The position numbers were made by a program, and so were the translations under genes. The notes below the pieces were generated by a model. That model searched no databases and was not told the DNA's origin. It saw only the letters and a list, made by a program, of their open reading frames with translations. A DNA stretch of 64,000 nucleotides, taken from positions 82,356,012 to 82,420,011 of the forward strand of contig NC_087062.1 of NCBI RefSeq assembly GCF_963678635.1, given 5' to 3'. This document shows, piece after piece, positions 36,901 through 48,423 of this stretch (position 1 is the stretch's first letter; every line of letters starts with the position of its first letter). The DNA is from Symsagittifera roscoffensis (taxonomy: Eukaryota > Xenacoelomorpha > Acoela > Convolutidae).

Positions 36901-37230
36901 TCGACTAACGGACATTATAATTAATGTCGCTTGTAAAACAAGCAAAAGTTCCCAAGTGCGACGTCTTGAATTTTCTGAACAACTAGTTAAGTTAGCAAAT
37001 TGTCAAAAAATTTTCTTCTTGGTTTCGCCTCAAAACAAAATTCAAGCTAATTGCCAATAATTAGCTAACAGAATTCTAAATTTTCAAATATCCTCAATTT
37101 CCGCACGGTTGAACACATTTTCTTTTCGTCACTGTTGTACTTGGGCAATGTTGAACGCCCATGTCCAAGTTGGTGATATTTTTTATGTTTGTTGACCTAG
37201 TCTATTAAACTAATAGGTCGATTTTTAACT
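27990..37230 (+). repeat. Satellite array, 545-575-bp monomers in four-monomer higher-order repeats
   Basis: The anchor '(ga/ag)cttctagttttggaacc' recurs sixteen times, near 28115, 28655, 29479, 30046, 30621, 31171, 31718, 32285, 32847, 33397, 33944, 34511, 35086, 35647, 36193 and 36761. From 29479 the monomer lengths cycle at about 567, 575, 550 and 547, giving higher-order units of 2239, 2226 and 2249 bases that are nearly identical; monomers within a unit differ much more. 28.1-29.4 kb is a more diverged edge with a truncated monomer. The apparent 141- and 95-codon frames in monomers start at TTG and are broken in sister monomers, so I treat them as non-coding. Confidence 0.95.
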
Positions 37231-37374
37231 GATCTCTTAAGTATTGTTCTAATATGAATGAATTTAGCGATTTTTTCATTTTAAGTTTGTTGCGCAAAAT
37301 GTTCCATTTTGGTGGTTTGACTTGTTTTTTTTTTTAAATTTGGTTAATTTGTTTTTGCAGATAGAGGGTAATTT

Positions 37375-38730
37375 TCCTTGCGACAAGCAGGGGTATTGCA
37401 ATCTGGTAGTAAACTTTTTCCAGTAAATAATTTTTTTTCGCAGGACCATGGATCATGGACTCATTCATCTAATGGGTTTTTCTGTTGCCACCGTCATATT
37501 TTGAGCATGTTTGCAGTTTAAATGTCCAGCCGAATCAAAATGAAGTATGCTTTTTATGTTCGTTGTAACCGAAACCTATAAAGCCAAAAAATCAAGTTGG
37601 TGAAATTACAATCTAATGGGTTTCGGTTTAGTTTATATTGACTTAGTCGCCTCTTATTGTGTCCATCGATGATGGAAAATTCAGTTTCTACGTATGTACT
37701 TCAAGATGAAAGGGAGTCTGAAAGGGATTTTGCATTCTATTATGGGCATGTTTTTTTTTTCAAAAGTATCTTCATTCGCTTTGATATGTCTACTTGTATG
37801 TATAGTTATGACACTTGCGAGAATAAGTGTCTTGTAATCGGAAACTAGAGTTTTCCCCGTAAACAACTAGTCTTATAAATCTATTTTGCTTTTCACACTA
37901 GCTTAATTTGTGAAATCAAACAAACTTCAGGCGTGTGGTTCGAGTTCCCACCGGATCTTTTTTTTTTCATTATGTATGAAATTGAAGTTTTTTCCGGTAA
38001 AAATAGAATTGCGGCTTAGCTGCCACATAAAGGATATTTTTTTGAGCTGTAAGCAAATTTCATTGTAGTTGAAAGTGATTTTCAACGCTGTTTCTGGGAG
38101 ATTCAAAATTTCTCACCAAATATTTGTTTTTTTTTCTGCTCAACTTGTCTGCTCAAAAATTGTCGGGTTTGTTTTCACTTCGGAAGTTTTGTTCCTTTGC
38201 TTATTCAATATGCACACGTTTTTCGTGGCATTTTGTCTAAAAATAAATTTTCATCGAGACATGCGAAAATTGTGTTAGACCTATTTTTCTGAACGTTTTT
38301 CTTTTTTTTTGACATCTCATGTTTTTCATTATGTTTTGTGTTGCATTGCAAGTGATGCATCAATTAAAAAAGGAATACCGATGTTAAATATCGGTATTAC
38401 TTTTTTTGCTGATAGTTTTTTTGCTGATCGTTTTTTGGCGATAGAGCTCTTGGGTTAGTTTCTGAATTGTGTATACCTTGCATTCAGAACATATATGGAT
38501 TTGGGCAGTACATAATTTTTTCATTAATTTTTTGCGGAAAAACGTTGGTTGGTATTCAGCTTATGGGCTGTCTACTTTAGTTCTGTCGGTTCATATAGCT
38601 AATATTTTGTTTCCTACAAATTTTTGATATAATTCATGAAATCGATAAGACTTAGACCTAATTTTTCGAATGCTGAAAATCAAACCCCACTTGCAAGTGG
38701 TGCGCACCGAAGCTTCGCCTCTGTGTTCAA
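37375..38730 (+). repeat. One or two family C copies after the satellite
   Basis: 'ccttgcgacaagcaggggta' at 37377 and 'cacttgcgagaataagtgtc' at 37812 are two family C-type heads. 'cgtgtggttcgagttcccac' at 37931-37950 is a B-box-like sequence. The tail hairpin 'gcaccgaagcttcgcctctg' lies at 38704-38723. A separate perfect 9-bp-arm hairpin (AATACCGAT/ATCGGTATT) lies at 38374-38398. Confidence 0.6.
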
Positions 38731-39307
38731 TTTCTAAAGTAAATTGCATTTTTTGTTTATGAACATTTTTGTTTGTTTATTTTGGAAAAAAAGGTCAATA
38801 ATTTTTCTCATTCAGAGTGGCTTTTTATCGAGTGGGAATTTTAACTTCGTATTTTCCCTTTTTATTTCATTTGCGAAAAAGAAGAAAATTACGCTCTTAA
38901 ATAACAAGTTTGCAAAAGGCGGGAAACTGGAGCTTGATTGTCTCAAAAGTGGGTTTTATTTAAGATTTTCCTGCGAGAAAAAAGAATGGTACAGTTTTTT
39001 CCTCAATTAGGGATATTTTTTCGAAAAAGTTTCAATTGTTAAAGACTTTGGAAACAAAATAGCTTCAATGTTGTATTTGTTTTTTTTTTTTCAATTTTAG
39101 AGGTTTAAAAAGAAATCAAAAAAAAAATTTCTTACAGTTTGCTAAAGATTCTGTAAGAATTCTTTTAGAAAAGATTCTAAATGATCTTTTCTTTCGGATT
39201 TCACTTATAAACTGCCTTAATGACCTATAAACGGCAATTTTAAGTCGAATTCGAAACTTCAATCTGAAATTCAAATGTTAAGTGCTTTCTATTGTTTTTT
39301 TTTTCAG

Positions 39308-39598
39308 CGAGTGATAGGCCGGATCCCCCGTCTCCCAACCACTCTGAGAGAAGCAGCAGCCAGCATTCGGTCACTTCTTTCTCATCTGCCAGATCAGTTA
39401 CCAAAATACCCTCTGCCCAAATACACAATTGGCAACATCCCAGTCCTTCTTCACCTCCTAATTTAAGCCCAGCCGGCTCAGATTTATTGAATTGCTCAGC
39501 GCGCCAAAGTCGAAGTGAACCAGGATACATTGACGTAAACGGCTCAGTGAACCAGAATACAAATACCGCAACTCCTAATCCTCATCGCACAGATACAG
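39308..39598 (+). CDS. PALS1: Exon 5: Ser/Asn/Pro-rich linker
   Basis: Acceptor is a poly-T tract ending 'ttttcag'; entry phase 1, exit phase 1. About 97 residues, rich in Ser, Pro and Asn, no recognised fold, probably disordered. The donor GTTGGT is weak, but read-through meets a stop (TGA) within three codons, and the next exon picks up the phase. Codon composition is clearly different from the surrounding AT-rich intron. Confidence 0.7.
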
Positions 39599-39766
39599 GT
39601 TGGTGAATTGCGCGAGAAATGCCTAGTTGAAAAAGTTAACTGCATGTTTCTTATTCAAAACTAAGAAACATAGCTTTAATTTTTAACGGGAGTTATTCAT
39701 TTTTAGTATGCAATTAACTTTATAGCGTTTGCGGTAGATAATTTGGACAACTTTGCGACCGTTTAG

Positions 39767-40073
39767 AACTCGAAAATAATTCTGATCCGGAGGCAAAAGA
39801 GGAAAAAACAACAACAGAGTCGAATAAAATTAATCAAGACGGAGACGACAGTGCCTCCGAAGCCTCAGATTCTCTGAACGAGTCGCAGATCCCACCTGCA
39901 TCATTGCTGAAGAGCTGGGATAGTGGAGACACTCTACACCTCATAGGGCTATCTCAAGAAGAGAACAATTTGTGTAACAGTAGTAATAACCGTAACAGTG
40001 TTCAAGATAGTGGGCTTACCAATGGACTTACAAATCACGAAGAGCTAAACCAGTTGTCAACTTATAAAAGACG
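39767..40073 (+). CDS. PALS1: Exon 6: acidic/Asn-rich linker
   Basis: Enters in phase 1 after 'gaccgtttag' and leaves in phase 2 at CG|GTTAGA. It encodes about 102 residues rich in Glu, Asp, Asn and Ser, with no recognised domain. The intron before it is only 168 bases and the one after 158 bases, so exons 5, 6 and 7 form a compact cluster. The split codon (CG plus G) restores Arg at the junction with exon 7. Confidence 0.7.
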
Positions 40074-40231
40074 GTTAGATGAAGAAAATTTTTAGCGTAT
40101 AAATATATCCGGAATCAGTAAAACTTAAAAAAAAAACGACTCGCTTTCGAACTTGTTGAAGTAGCTAAAAAGATTGCAAATAAATTAATTTATATAACAC
40201 AATTTATTGATTGAAATCGTTTTTTTTTCAG

Positions 40232-40976
40232 GTACAAAAAGAAGAACGAATCACTGGGAAGCAGAAATACTTTGGAGTCGGTCAGATCACAATTCTCACA
40301 GCGTTTGAAATTGGAATCATCTGACACAAATCAACAATTAGCTAGTTCTGACCAAAATACACTCGATTTTGATTTGAACAGACCTTCGAATTACCCCAAA
40401 AACAGCAATCTGACTGCAGGCGAGGAAATAGAAATGCAGACCATGAATGCTCCCGTCATGGCCTCGCATCATCATCATGGCTTCTCTGATGTGGACTTCA
40501 TGCGAACTTCAGAGCCTGTCCTGTCCCGAACGCCCTTCATAGAAGCCCAAAGAGGGAGGAAACCCTATAAGGACCAGTTTACAATTTATAACGGGTTCGA
40601 TCACCGAATGAGTCAGGCCAATGATACCAGAGTCATGCATGCTAGTAATGATTATAATGACTATAGAGAGATGCCAATTGATGTTCCTGGTGTGGATCCC
40701 AATTCTCTTGTATATAACCACGGCCCACCTCGAACTCCTAGCACATTTTACTCAGATCCCAATCACTACAGCCCTCCTAATTACCACGGACATGAGAGGA
40801 GACCCGAGAAGATGTCTCAAGGCGTGAATAAAGGGACTACTGGACCAAACAGGAACCCGTTTGCAAATCCCAATAGTGGCAGTAGTCCTCAGATGTTCTT
40901 CGACGAGAGACTGACCGAGACCACGTCAGTAGGAGGGGCCATCGAATCTCCGGACGAAGAGGCCAGACGAGTATTG
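40232..40976 (+). CDS. PALS1: Exon 7: largest linker exon, with a PPxY motif
   Basis: Acceptor 'cgtttttttttcag', donor TTG|GTGAGT; entry phase 2, exit phase 0; 745 bases without a stop. Probably disordered, rich in Asn, Pro, Ser and Arg, with a short His run (HHHH). A PPNY motif at 40773-40784 is a candidate WW-domain ligand (PPxY). The ORF continues 87 bases past the donor, so the GTGAGT donor and the restart at 41350 define the end. No equivalent region exists in vertebrate PALS1. Confidence 0.8.
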
Positions 40977-41349
40977 GTGAGTCACCAGTGCTCTCAGGAT
41001 TCTATGATGTTACTTGTGCGGTTTTTTGAGACCGAATCCCAAAAAAAGGAGATGTCAACTTGAAAATTGTTAATTTTGTCACTTTTCTGCGTTTGCAGAT
41101 TTTTAGATGTCATTCCAAAGTTTCATTAATTCAAATTTGCATATATGTAGTATATGTTGGTGACTTTGGAAAACCTATTCCGTATCTGAATCCATAGCGG
41201 GCTGTCCGGATATCTATTCCCTATCTTAATACATGGGAGTCTGCTGGGTATCCCCTATGATCGGCACCCAACCTAAATGACTCGTATACCTGATTTTTCC
41301 TTCACCGTGATGTCCATACCACTCATTTTGAGAAATTTGGGTGTTTCAG

Positions 41350-41575
41350 GTACAGAGCAGTAATAACCAGTTTCATGCTGGCAGCTACCAATACCAACTA
41401 CCGCCCTCGTACTCCTCCGCCGAGCAGAGGAGAGCCCACCAGTCTTCGATGCACTCGGGCGATGTCCCCAATGTATCTGCTGGCTTTTATTCTGAGATGG
41501 CAACGGTAGAAAGAGACAACAGTCTCAGTAAGCGAGGCGGAAACATGAAACAAGACATGCAATACACTGAACTAG
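41350..41575 (+). CDS. PALS1: Exon 8: linker with second PPxY motif
   Basis: Acceptor 'gggtgtttcag', donor CTAG|GTGAGT; entry phase 0, exit phase 1. It encodes about 75 residues rich in Gln, Ser and Tyr. PPSY at 41401-41412 is a second PPxY-type WW ligand. It lies just upstream of the L27N exon; a hAT-type MITE sits in the following intron only 140 bases past the donor. Confidence 0.78.
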
Positions 41576-41715
41576 GTGAGTTGAGAATGTGGGAACTTAA
41601 GCTTTATGGAGCGTTTAAGTCACTCACACACTCCGCCCCATTTAGTTTTTTTGTCATGTTTTGCCCTCAAACATTTCGCTTTCCGTTGTTCAAGAGCGAA
41701 TTGAGCCACTAAAAT

Positions 41716-42075
41716 CAGGGGCGGACGCCCGTCCTCGGGGATTCGCCCTCCTGCCGACCCAATGGCAATAACCCCCCTTGGTACTTTTTATAAAATCCAT
41801 TTTGGGCTGAACGACCCTAAATTTTTTCTAAAGGCGTCTTCGGTGCCAATATATACTAACTTTGAGGGGGAGCGCATAAAAAAAAAACCAATTTTTGTCA
41901 AAATTTTTCAAAAAGTGCCCAAAAACTGCTTTTTTGATCTGTTTTTTTTTCCCAAAATTTGTTAATATCTGCTAGTGTTCTGGTAGCGCTCGGAAACTCA
42001 AAAAAATGTTCGACAAAATTTTCAAAAATTCTTGAAAATCCGCCCCCTCCCCTCGAGAAAATCCTTCTACACCTG
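41716..42075 (+). mobile_element. GGGGCGGA hAT-type MITE, 360 bp
   Basis: Left end CAGGGGCGGACG and right end 'cccctcgagaaaatcctt...cacctg', with direct 8-bp duplications ACTAAAAT at 41708-41715 and 42076-42083. Same family as 9033 and 61828. Confidence 0.9.
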
Positions 42076-42479
42076 ACTAAAATGAATTGGGAAAACTGTG
42101 AGTAAATATCAGACACGCACATTTACTGTACTGGGATGTAACTGATATCTCGTGAACTTTTGAATGCCTCTGGTCCAATATTGTTTTTTGGTGCGTCACT
42201 CAAGTCTTAAAAAATTTGTCGGCCAAACTTACATGCCGTTAAACAGTACGAAAGCGGGACATTTGGGTGACAAAGCGTTGCTGCTCTTTGGGGATATCGG
42301 AAGTCCGCTGTCGTGGTTCCGCTCTATCTCTTTGTTGACAGAAATTTAGAAACAGCTGGTGAAAAAATTATATCCGACATAAGTTCTTGAATTTACTTAA
42401 TTTGGTGAACTTATTTCAGGCAGTTCTTGTAAGAGTTGTACCAGCAATTACCAATAAATCCGTTTCTCTGAAATTGATT

Positions 42480-42640
42480 AAGATTAAGATCATTGATCCA
42501 CGGGGGAAAGGACCAACACAGGAGCTGTACAGCTCATCACCGCGAACCGCTGTTGTGCACCTGTTTAAGAACTACATGCAATTTTTTTGGTTATTTTTGC
42601 TGGGCTGGGTAATGTTGCTTCACCCTCAAGCAACGAGCAC
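42480..42640 (-). repeat. 'GCACAACAGCGGTTC' dispersed repeat, reverse copy
   Basis: 'gcgaaccgctgttgtgcacc' is the complement of 'gcacaacagcggttctg' found at 15432, 57890 and 59545; 'acaggagctgtacagctca' likewise matches 'gaacagctcctgcg' at 15460. The 114-codon open frame across it is therefore probably repeat-derived. Confidence 0.65.
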
Positions 42641-43548
42641 GGATCATGGTGGGCCTCGATCGTCCGAACGTTCGATAGAGAGGCGGAGACGTAACGACTT
42701 CACCAAATTGAGTAAATCTGATTCCTTTTAAACAGGCGTCTATCACATATTTTTCTTGATATTCAATCAGATTAATTGGAGGTAGATTGTTGTGGTAGAT
42801 TTGTGAAAAAGTCCCGAAATAATAAGTAAGTTGAATTGTTGGATCTCTTGGTGCGTTAACCTTGTCCAGTCGTCTTTTGACTATATTACTATGCTTTCAG
42901 GTGCTTAACATATGATATAAATATATCAGTTCATTTAAAAGAAACCTTCTTCACTTTAATGTGAAGGAGTACCGATCAATGAGAGGTTTTGTAGCAAGGA
43001 GACATCATAAACGAGTTTTATGACATAATTTTAGTTTTTGTAATCACCTTTTTCATCTTCAATTAGAAACTGATCGATTTCTAATTGAATGTACAAATTT
43101 CTTCTAGATAGTCTTTCTGGTTAGTATTATTCTACTTGTAGCACCTAAAGAGATTCTGGTTTTAAAAATTTTTTACGAAGCTTAAAAAGTTTCAGGTGTT
43201 GTAGCACATTTAAAGCCTCAGAATAAATTCTTCAGAAAAGTTCTTCGGAATAATTTGTTCAATAACTCTATGGAATAATTTCCTTCATCACAAAGTGATT
43301 TCAACAAAATGCCTTTATTTATTGTAATCATTTCTCAATCGATATTAAGATGAAGTCTATCATACTATTTCTGAATACAGGGGAGAAATTATTTGAGCAA
43401 AATCAATTTTTAAATATTTTTGCTGAATGTAATGACCGATTTTTTGTTACAATTTTTCTTGTTATTACAGTTATGTCGAAAATGTAGAGGTAGTCTATGG
43501 ACCTATCCGACAAGCATTTTTCATTTTTTGGTTATTATTTTGATTTAG

Positions 43549-43780
43549 ACTTCTCCCAGATTCCTAATTTGGTGAGTAGTCTTCCTGCCCAACACCAGCA
43601 AGACAGGGACTCCCTTACCCTGCAGAGTGCACTGAGCAGTGAGGCCTTCAAGAGGTCTCTAGTTCACTTCGACGCCATCAACAGAGTGTCTAACAACATA
43701 AACTACACAAATAACAGTAACAGTAGGGCCAACCGTTCAGTTGCGTCTCCTGCCAGACCATTCAGTGGACATAGTAGTGG
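43549..43780 (+). CDS. PALS1: Exon 9: L27N domain
   Basis: The acceptor is 'ttattattttgatttag', chosen because it is the only one that matches the phase-1 exit of exon 8; a closer 'cccag' at 43559 would enter in phase 0 and break the frame. The encoded LVSSLPAQ... SEAFKRSLVHFDAIN aligns by eye with the PALS1 L27N pattern (LFSSL... FQNAFKIHNAI). By family knowledge this helix pair binds the L27 domain of PATJ. Exit phase 2 at GG|GTAAGA. Confidence 0.75.
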
Positions 43781-43894
43781 GTAAGAGGTCCTTTTCATCC
43801 CCCTTCTAGCTTTAGAAAATGGTCCATAAATTTCCTTTGGCCATATTATAAGAGCTCGAAATAATTCATTTCTCTGGTCATATAACAGGAAGAA

Positions 43895-43965
43895 AAGTGA
43901 CGTTGAAGTAGCTAAGATCTCCGTTTCTCTATCGAAAGATCGGTGGTTCGACGCCCAGCATGTTC
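43895..43965 (+). repeat. tRNA-like segment in intron 9
   Basis: 'ttgaagtagctaagatctcc' followed by a possible anticodon arm and 'ggtggttcgacgcccagca' (B box) within about 65 bases. It lies between exons 9 and 10, in an intron of only 215 bases. Stem pairing is poor. Confidence 0.4.
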
Positions 43966-43995
43966 TGTGCTCTTTGATTGTGTTTATTCTTCTAG

Positions 43996-44200
43996 CATGG
44001 GCAGTGGGCGTGGCTTGATAGACGAAGACGAGGATGACGAAGACAGGGCGAGCAGTGTGTTTGGGGAGAGACTGTTCACGCCCCCAGTTGGACAGGGCAG
44101 TAGTTTAGTCTCATCCCCAGCCACCAGTCGCACAGGGGGAGGGGGAGGGGGAGTCAATGTCAGACCAGTGACCCAGAACTCACTGCCTACCTCACAACAG
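43996..44200 (+). CDS. PALS1: Exon 10: acidic and Gly-rich linker between L27N and L27C
   Basis: Acceptor 'ttattcttctag', donor CAACAG|GTACAC; entry phase 2, exit phase 0. It contains an acidic run (DEDEDDED) and a six-residue Gly run built from GGG/GGA codons (about 44137-44154), a likely slippage-prone stretch. No recognised domain. In vertebrate PALS1 the L27N-L27C spacer is very short; here exons 10 and 11 expand it to about 170 residues. Confidence 0.78.
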
Positions 44201-45625
44201 GTACACCTGATTCCTTTTTGGGAATGTTTGCCTATCTTTATCTGTCCACTCATTAACATAAGCATTATTTTATAACTTCTGAGTCGTTTTGTAAGGTAAA
44301 GTATGAAGATCAATTATGTTTTGATTGGCATAATTAGTAGCAATTCGACAGAATGAACAAAAATTATAATTTCGCAGTTGGGAGGGGGAGTCTGTAGGAG
44401 CCAAAATTTCGAAATTGAAAGATATGATCAATAAGGTCAAGCTTGGTGGACAAGCTGTAGCATTTTAAATAAACTATTGAAACACTCAATACTATTTTTA
44501 AAAGTAATTTTTTGAGACAAAGCTTACGAAATGCCAGTTTCGTTGTTTCCAGTTTTTCCCAATTGGGCTTCTACCCAACTCGAACTGTTTAGAACGAGTC
44601 TGGTTCCAGCTGAGCTCGAAACTCGGCTCAACAAAGTCTCGTCAACAATGTCTGTGCTGATTTAAAGACTTAGCTATTTGAGTTCACGGAAATTTGTTAG
44701 CTTTTTTGATTTTGACGTCAGCTTTTTTCGAAGCTTGTGTTATAATATGAACTATCTTTTTTTCCAACCTAAGTCGCAAATATTGTTGCGACGCAAATAT
44801 TGTTGCGACAAAATGTGTTCGGTTTGAAAGTGCTCATTTTGATCAATAACCAGCTATTAAGTACAGCCAATGCTAAGGATATTAACCCAGACTATTATTT
44901 TACAATTAGCACTTTAGCTTCAAGGTATGATGGACCTGTAGCGTAGAGGTAGGGCAGGGTCGGATGTTTTAATGAACTTTTTCCTATCCTAGCTAAACTG
45001 CGTCCGCTCTATAAATTGAGGCATGTTAGTTGGTAAATTTCTAATTTACAATTTTTTTTCAAATTGACTGATACTGCTAATGCGTCATAGTTGCCATAGG
45101 TCACTTAGCAATTGTGTATACCCATAATTGGCGTGCGTAACTTAAGAAATTTCGTAGACTCAAAGTTTTATCTTTCAGTTTTTCCCAGTAGCGTTATCTG
45201 TCATATTTTTGCTTGTGTATGCGAAATGCCTCTGCTTAAAGAGTTTTTTTCGAGCGGAGCGAGCTTTGTTTTTCCAGTAGTAGAATATAGACGTCAATTA
45301 TAGGATATCGATGAAAATAAAACAACCAAACACAACATATTAACAAAAAGTTAATTATCTCAAAACTCGCATCTTGATATTTGAATTTTGTATGCTTATG
45401 AATATTGAGAGTCAATGAACAGAATGAAAACACTTCATGAGGTCGATTTTTTTTGCTAGGGAAAAGTCTTGAAATTTGATCACTTTCGAATGCTGAGAGG
45501 AAGGCAAATTACGCTCTCCAAATGCGAATGTGCAAATGGCGCTAAAATGTGAATGTTTTTGCATTTCGAAAGGTTATTTTTTCTTAAATTTCTCATTGGG
45601 ATAAGATTTCCTGTTGTTTCATTTT

Positions 45626-46100
45626 AGAGAGTCGATGAACGGTAGTTCAGACTCTTATATAGCAAATGGTGATTTTTTTCAGGAAAAGTCTTCAAGTTTG
45701 TTCACGCTCAAAATTGATTTTTCTCGGTTTCATTTTTTAATTTATTTTCAAATTCAGTTCATTCTATTTTATGTTGAAAAGAAGTAAAATCTACTATTGA
45801 ACAGCAAAAGTGTAAAAGTTCCCCAAAAACGTGAGCGACTTCTAATTTTTCAGTTTTTTCAATTGTTTTCGTTTTGCTTTCTTTGGCTATCATTGACTGT
45901 TTTCCAACTTTCTGTTGGCTATCTTTCTTAATGAATTAGTTACATTTGAATCGCGGCGAACCTGATTTGACAGTTGTCCAAACCAAACTATTTTTTCGAT
46001 TACCTTGTTCATTGACCGTTTCTCAGTTTCTTCTGCTATATTTGATTGGTTCATAATAACGAAACTGCACATAATGCAAAAAAATCTCTGAAAAGATTTC
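45626..46100 (+). repeat. Family B repeat copy
   Basis: Head 'agagagtcgatgaacggtag' then 'ttcagactcttatata', with inner arms TGAAC/GTTCA, followed by the poly-T-CAGGAAAAGTC site and the family body. A shorter, more diverged copy lies just upstream at 45407-45560. Confidence 0.85.
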
Positions 46101-46209
46101 AAAAATAATCTCTCCTCTTTTTTTCGTTTTTTTTTTAGTTAGTTGATTATTTTTCCGCTGTCAGCTGCCTGTTTTTCTAAATGAAGATATTTGGAGATGG
46201 AACATTTTT

Positions 46210-47000
46210 AAGAGTAATGAACGTAGTGAGTACTCTTATCTAGGTATCGCTGATTTTTTTAAAGGAAAATTTGTTCTCGCTCAATTTTGATGTTTCGCGA
46301 TTTGACTTGTGATTTCGTAGTAAGTTCAGTGCATTTCCATTGTTAAAAGGAAGGCAAACTCCACTATCGAACAGCAAAATTGTAATGGTCACGAAAAACG
46401 TGATCGACTTCTAATTTCGAAAATGGAAATTAATTATCTTCAGAAACTATCATCAATGCCTAAAATTGTTTTTGAAAGAAATTGTTTAATTTTTTCCCGC
46501 GCCTTAAATTTGGCTGTCAATTAGCGCAAGGAAAACGAAAAAAGAAACGATTGCTGTGCCTTTTTGCTTAATTCGTTCGCATTTTTTAATGAAAAACTTA
46601 AATGAATCTGATCTTTGACTTTCATTTTTTGGATTCTGTTTTTGTGAGTTCATTGCAATTGCAAGTGTCTTGTAATCCGGAACTAGACTTTTCTTGTAAG
46701 CAACTTTTCCTAAAACTCTGTAAAAAGTGATCTTGCTTTTTTGTTGAATCCTTCTATCAGGATATTGAAACTACTATCACGGTCCTTGCCACTTGACTTA
46801 GAAGGAAAACGGTTGCCTATACACACTAGGTCTGGGGTTTGAATTGTGACATCTTGATGAGTTTATCGTTTTAAAATTCGAATCAGTGTCTGATTTGAAA
46901 AATGTGTCTTTTGCAAACCTGAATACATCTAACTCATATCGGTTTGCTCTACAATCAAGCTCTTCGGAATTGCACGGATACAGCTTTTCGGGTTGGTATT
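46210..47000 (+). repeat. Family B repeat, long form
   Basis: Head arms AAGAGTA/TACTCTT (46210-46237). Near-identical over about 780 bases to 20740-21500, with small insertions. It shows that the long form, including the tRNA-like 'aggtctggggtttgaattgt', moved as one unit. Confidence 0.85.
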
Positions 47001-48423
47001 CTGATAAAAAGCTTTCTGTGAAGTCTTGCTTTTTGACTCATTTTGATCTTCCCTAATGTGCTGGATTGAATAGACAGGATAAAATTTTTGTGTTTTTATC
47101 AAGGTTTTGATATCGTAAAGAAAGCAACCAAAAAATATGTGCTGTTTAGCATTTATTTCGACATGCTGAAAATTAGATAATTGATTTCGATAGTTCTCTC
47201 ATCACACCACGCACGAAAAATGACACTATAAGTAAAGAAAAATGTGGTCGGAATCTTCTGTGCTGCTTGCAAAACAACCGGCTATCCTTTGTTAATGTAA
47301 ACTTCTATTAAAGTTTCATTTTCTTATGCTAAATAGAAGGCAAATTTTGGTCTCCTAAAATGAAATCCGAAACTTTGCGAAAAACGTGAACGAAGTTTCG
47401 AATTTCTCTTTGTTTCTTAACTTAATTATACTTTTTTACGCGTCTGGGTTTTTAACGAATGAGATCGTGTTATTAAATATCACGATGCTTGAAACATGGT
47501 TGAGTTTAACTTTTTAAGCTGATGTATTTTTGATGGGCTGATGAATATAAATCATGTCTCCGATGATTGTCAGTAAACAATTACTTTTGTATGTTTTTTT
47601 TGAAGCTAATAAGCTTATTTGTTGATGAATTATTGATTCAAAATACGCAAACAAATTGAACAACAACTATGATGCTTTTTTGAGACCTACTTAAGTTGTA
47701 ATACGAGTTAATAGTTCAGCTAAATGTCAGTTTTTTTGTCCTCGAATTTTAACATCACAATTTCAAATTCTATCACAATCATAGTCGCTCTCAATGTGTA
47801 TATGAACCGGGTCACTCATATTCAAACTTCAGTATGTATGTATATCAAAACCAGTGATTTGATCTTTTTTTGCTTTTGAATTATGATAAAATATAATGGG
47901 AGATGAAATGCTAAGAGTACAAAGAAGTGTGGGAAGACTGAGTTGCTTCAAGCGCTTTTCCATTAACACCGCCACACCCGTTTCCTGCTTTATTCTAGTT
48001 TCAGTCTGTGTTTTGTTTCTTACTGTTACCAGTACTGACATTGTGTTCAATCCGTGATGTTCAATTTCGCTTCCTGTTTAAATTATTCTGTGCTACTGTT
48101 GTTATTATTTTTTTACTGACGTGTGTAACTGTTACCAGAATTGAAAAACTCATCTTCAGAATTTACACTAGACTTTTCTTTGCGGCCAATTCCAAAAGGA
48201 TCTGAACTGGTCAAACTTAGTGGCGCTCACATCGGAAATTCAAGAAGTAATCGCACGTCTATTGATTCCATGACTCACTAAATTGTTTTTTTTTTCACTC
48301 TTCTTTGATAGAACCTAAAATTGTCTACGAAATACGAAATCCAAAAATTATAACACTGCTTCGTCTACCGATACCAATCATGCACTGATGGATTTCAATT
48401 CCTCTCCCGCTCAATCTGATAAG

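Larger units (their letters stand above)
17625..39307. other. Intron 4, 21.7 kb
   Basis: The largest intron, carrying the 18.2-kb MITE, 19.4-kb minisatellite, several tRNA-like and family B/C copies, the 24.5-25.5-kb tandem repeat and the 28-37-kb satellite. 26.5-27.9 kb shows no recognised feature beyond a dispersed repeat at 26590-26710. No exon or second gene was found, including on the minus strand. Confidence 0.75.
44201..48423. other. Intron 10
   Basis: Contains 44773-44809, two back-to-back copies of GCAAATATTGTTGCGAC forming short hairpins, family B copies (45407, 45626 and 46210), and otherwise plain AT-rich sequence. 47100-48300 shows no recognised feature. Confidence 0.65.

Noticed and set aside
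42387-42731. 114-codon open frame after the exon 8 region
   Set aside because: Much of it is the reverse copy of the 'gcacaacagcggttc' repeat found at three other places, so coding is unlikely; only a 9-base microexon inside it remains possible.
43560-43580. Alternative acceptor 'ttctcccag' for exon 9
   Set aside because: It would enter in phase 0, incompatible with the phase-1 exit of exon 8; using it with phase 1 gives an immediate stop.
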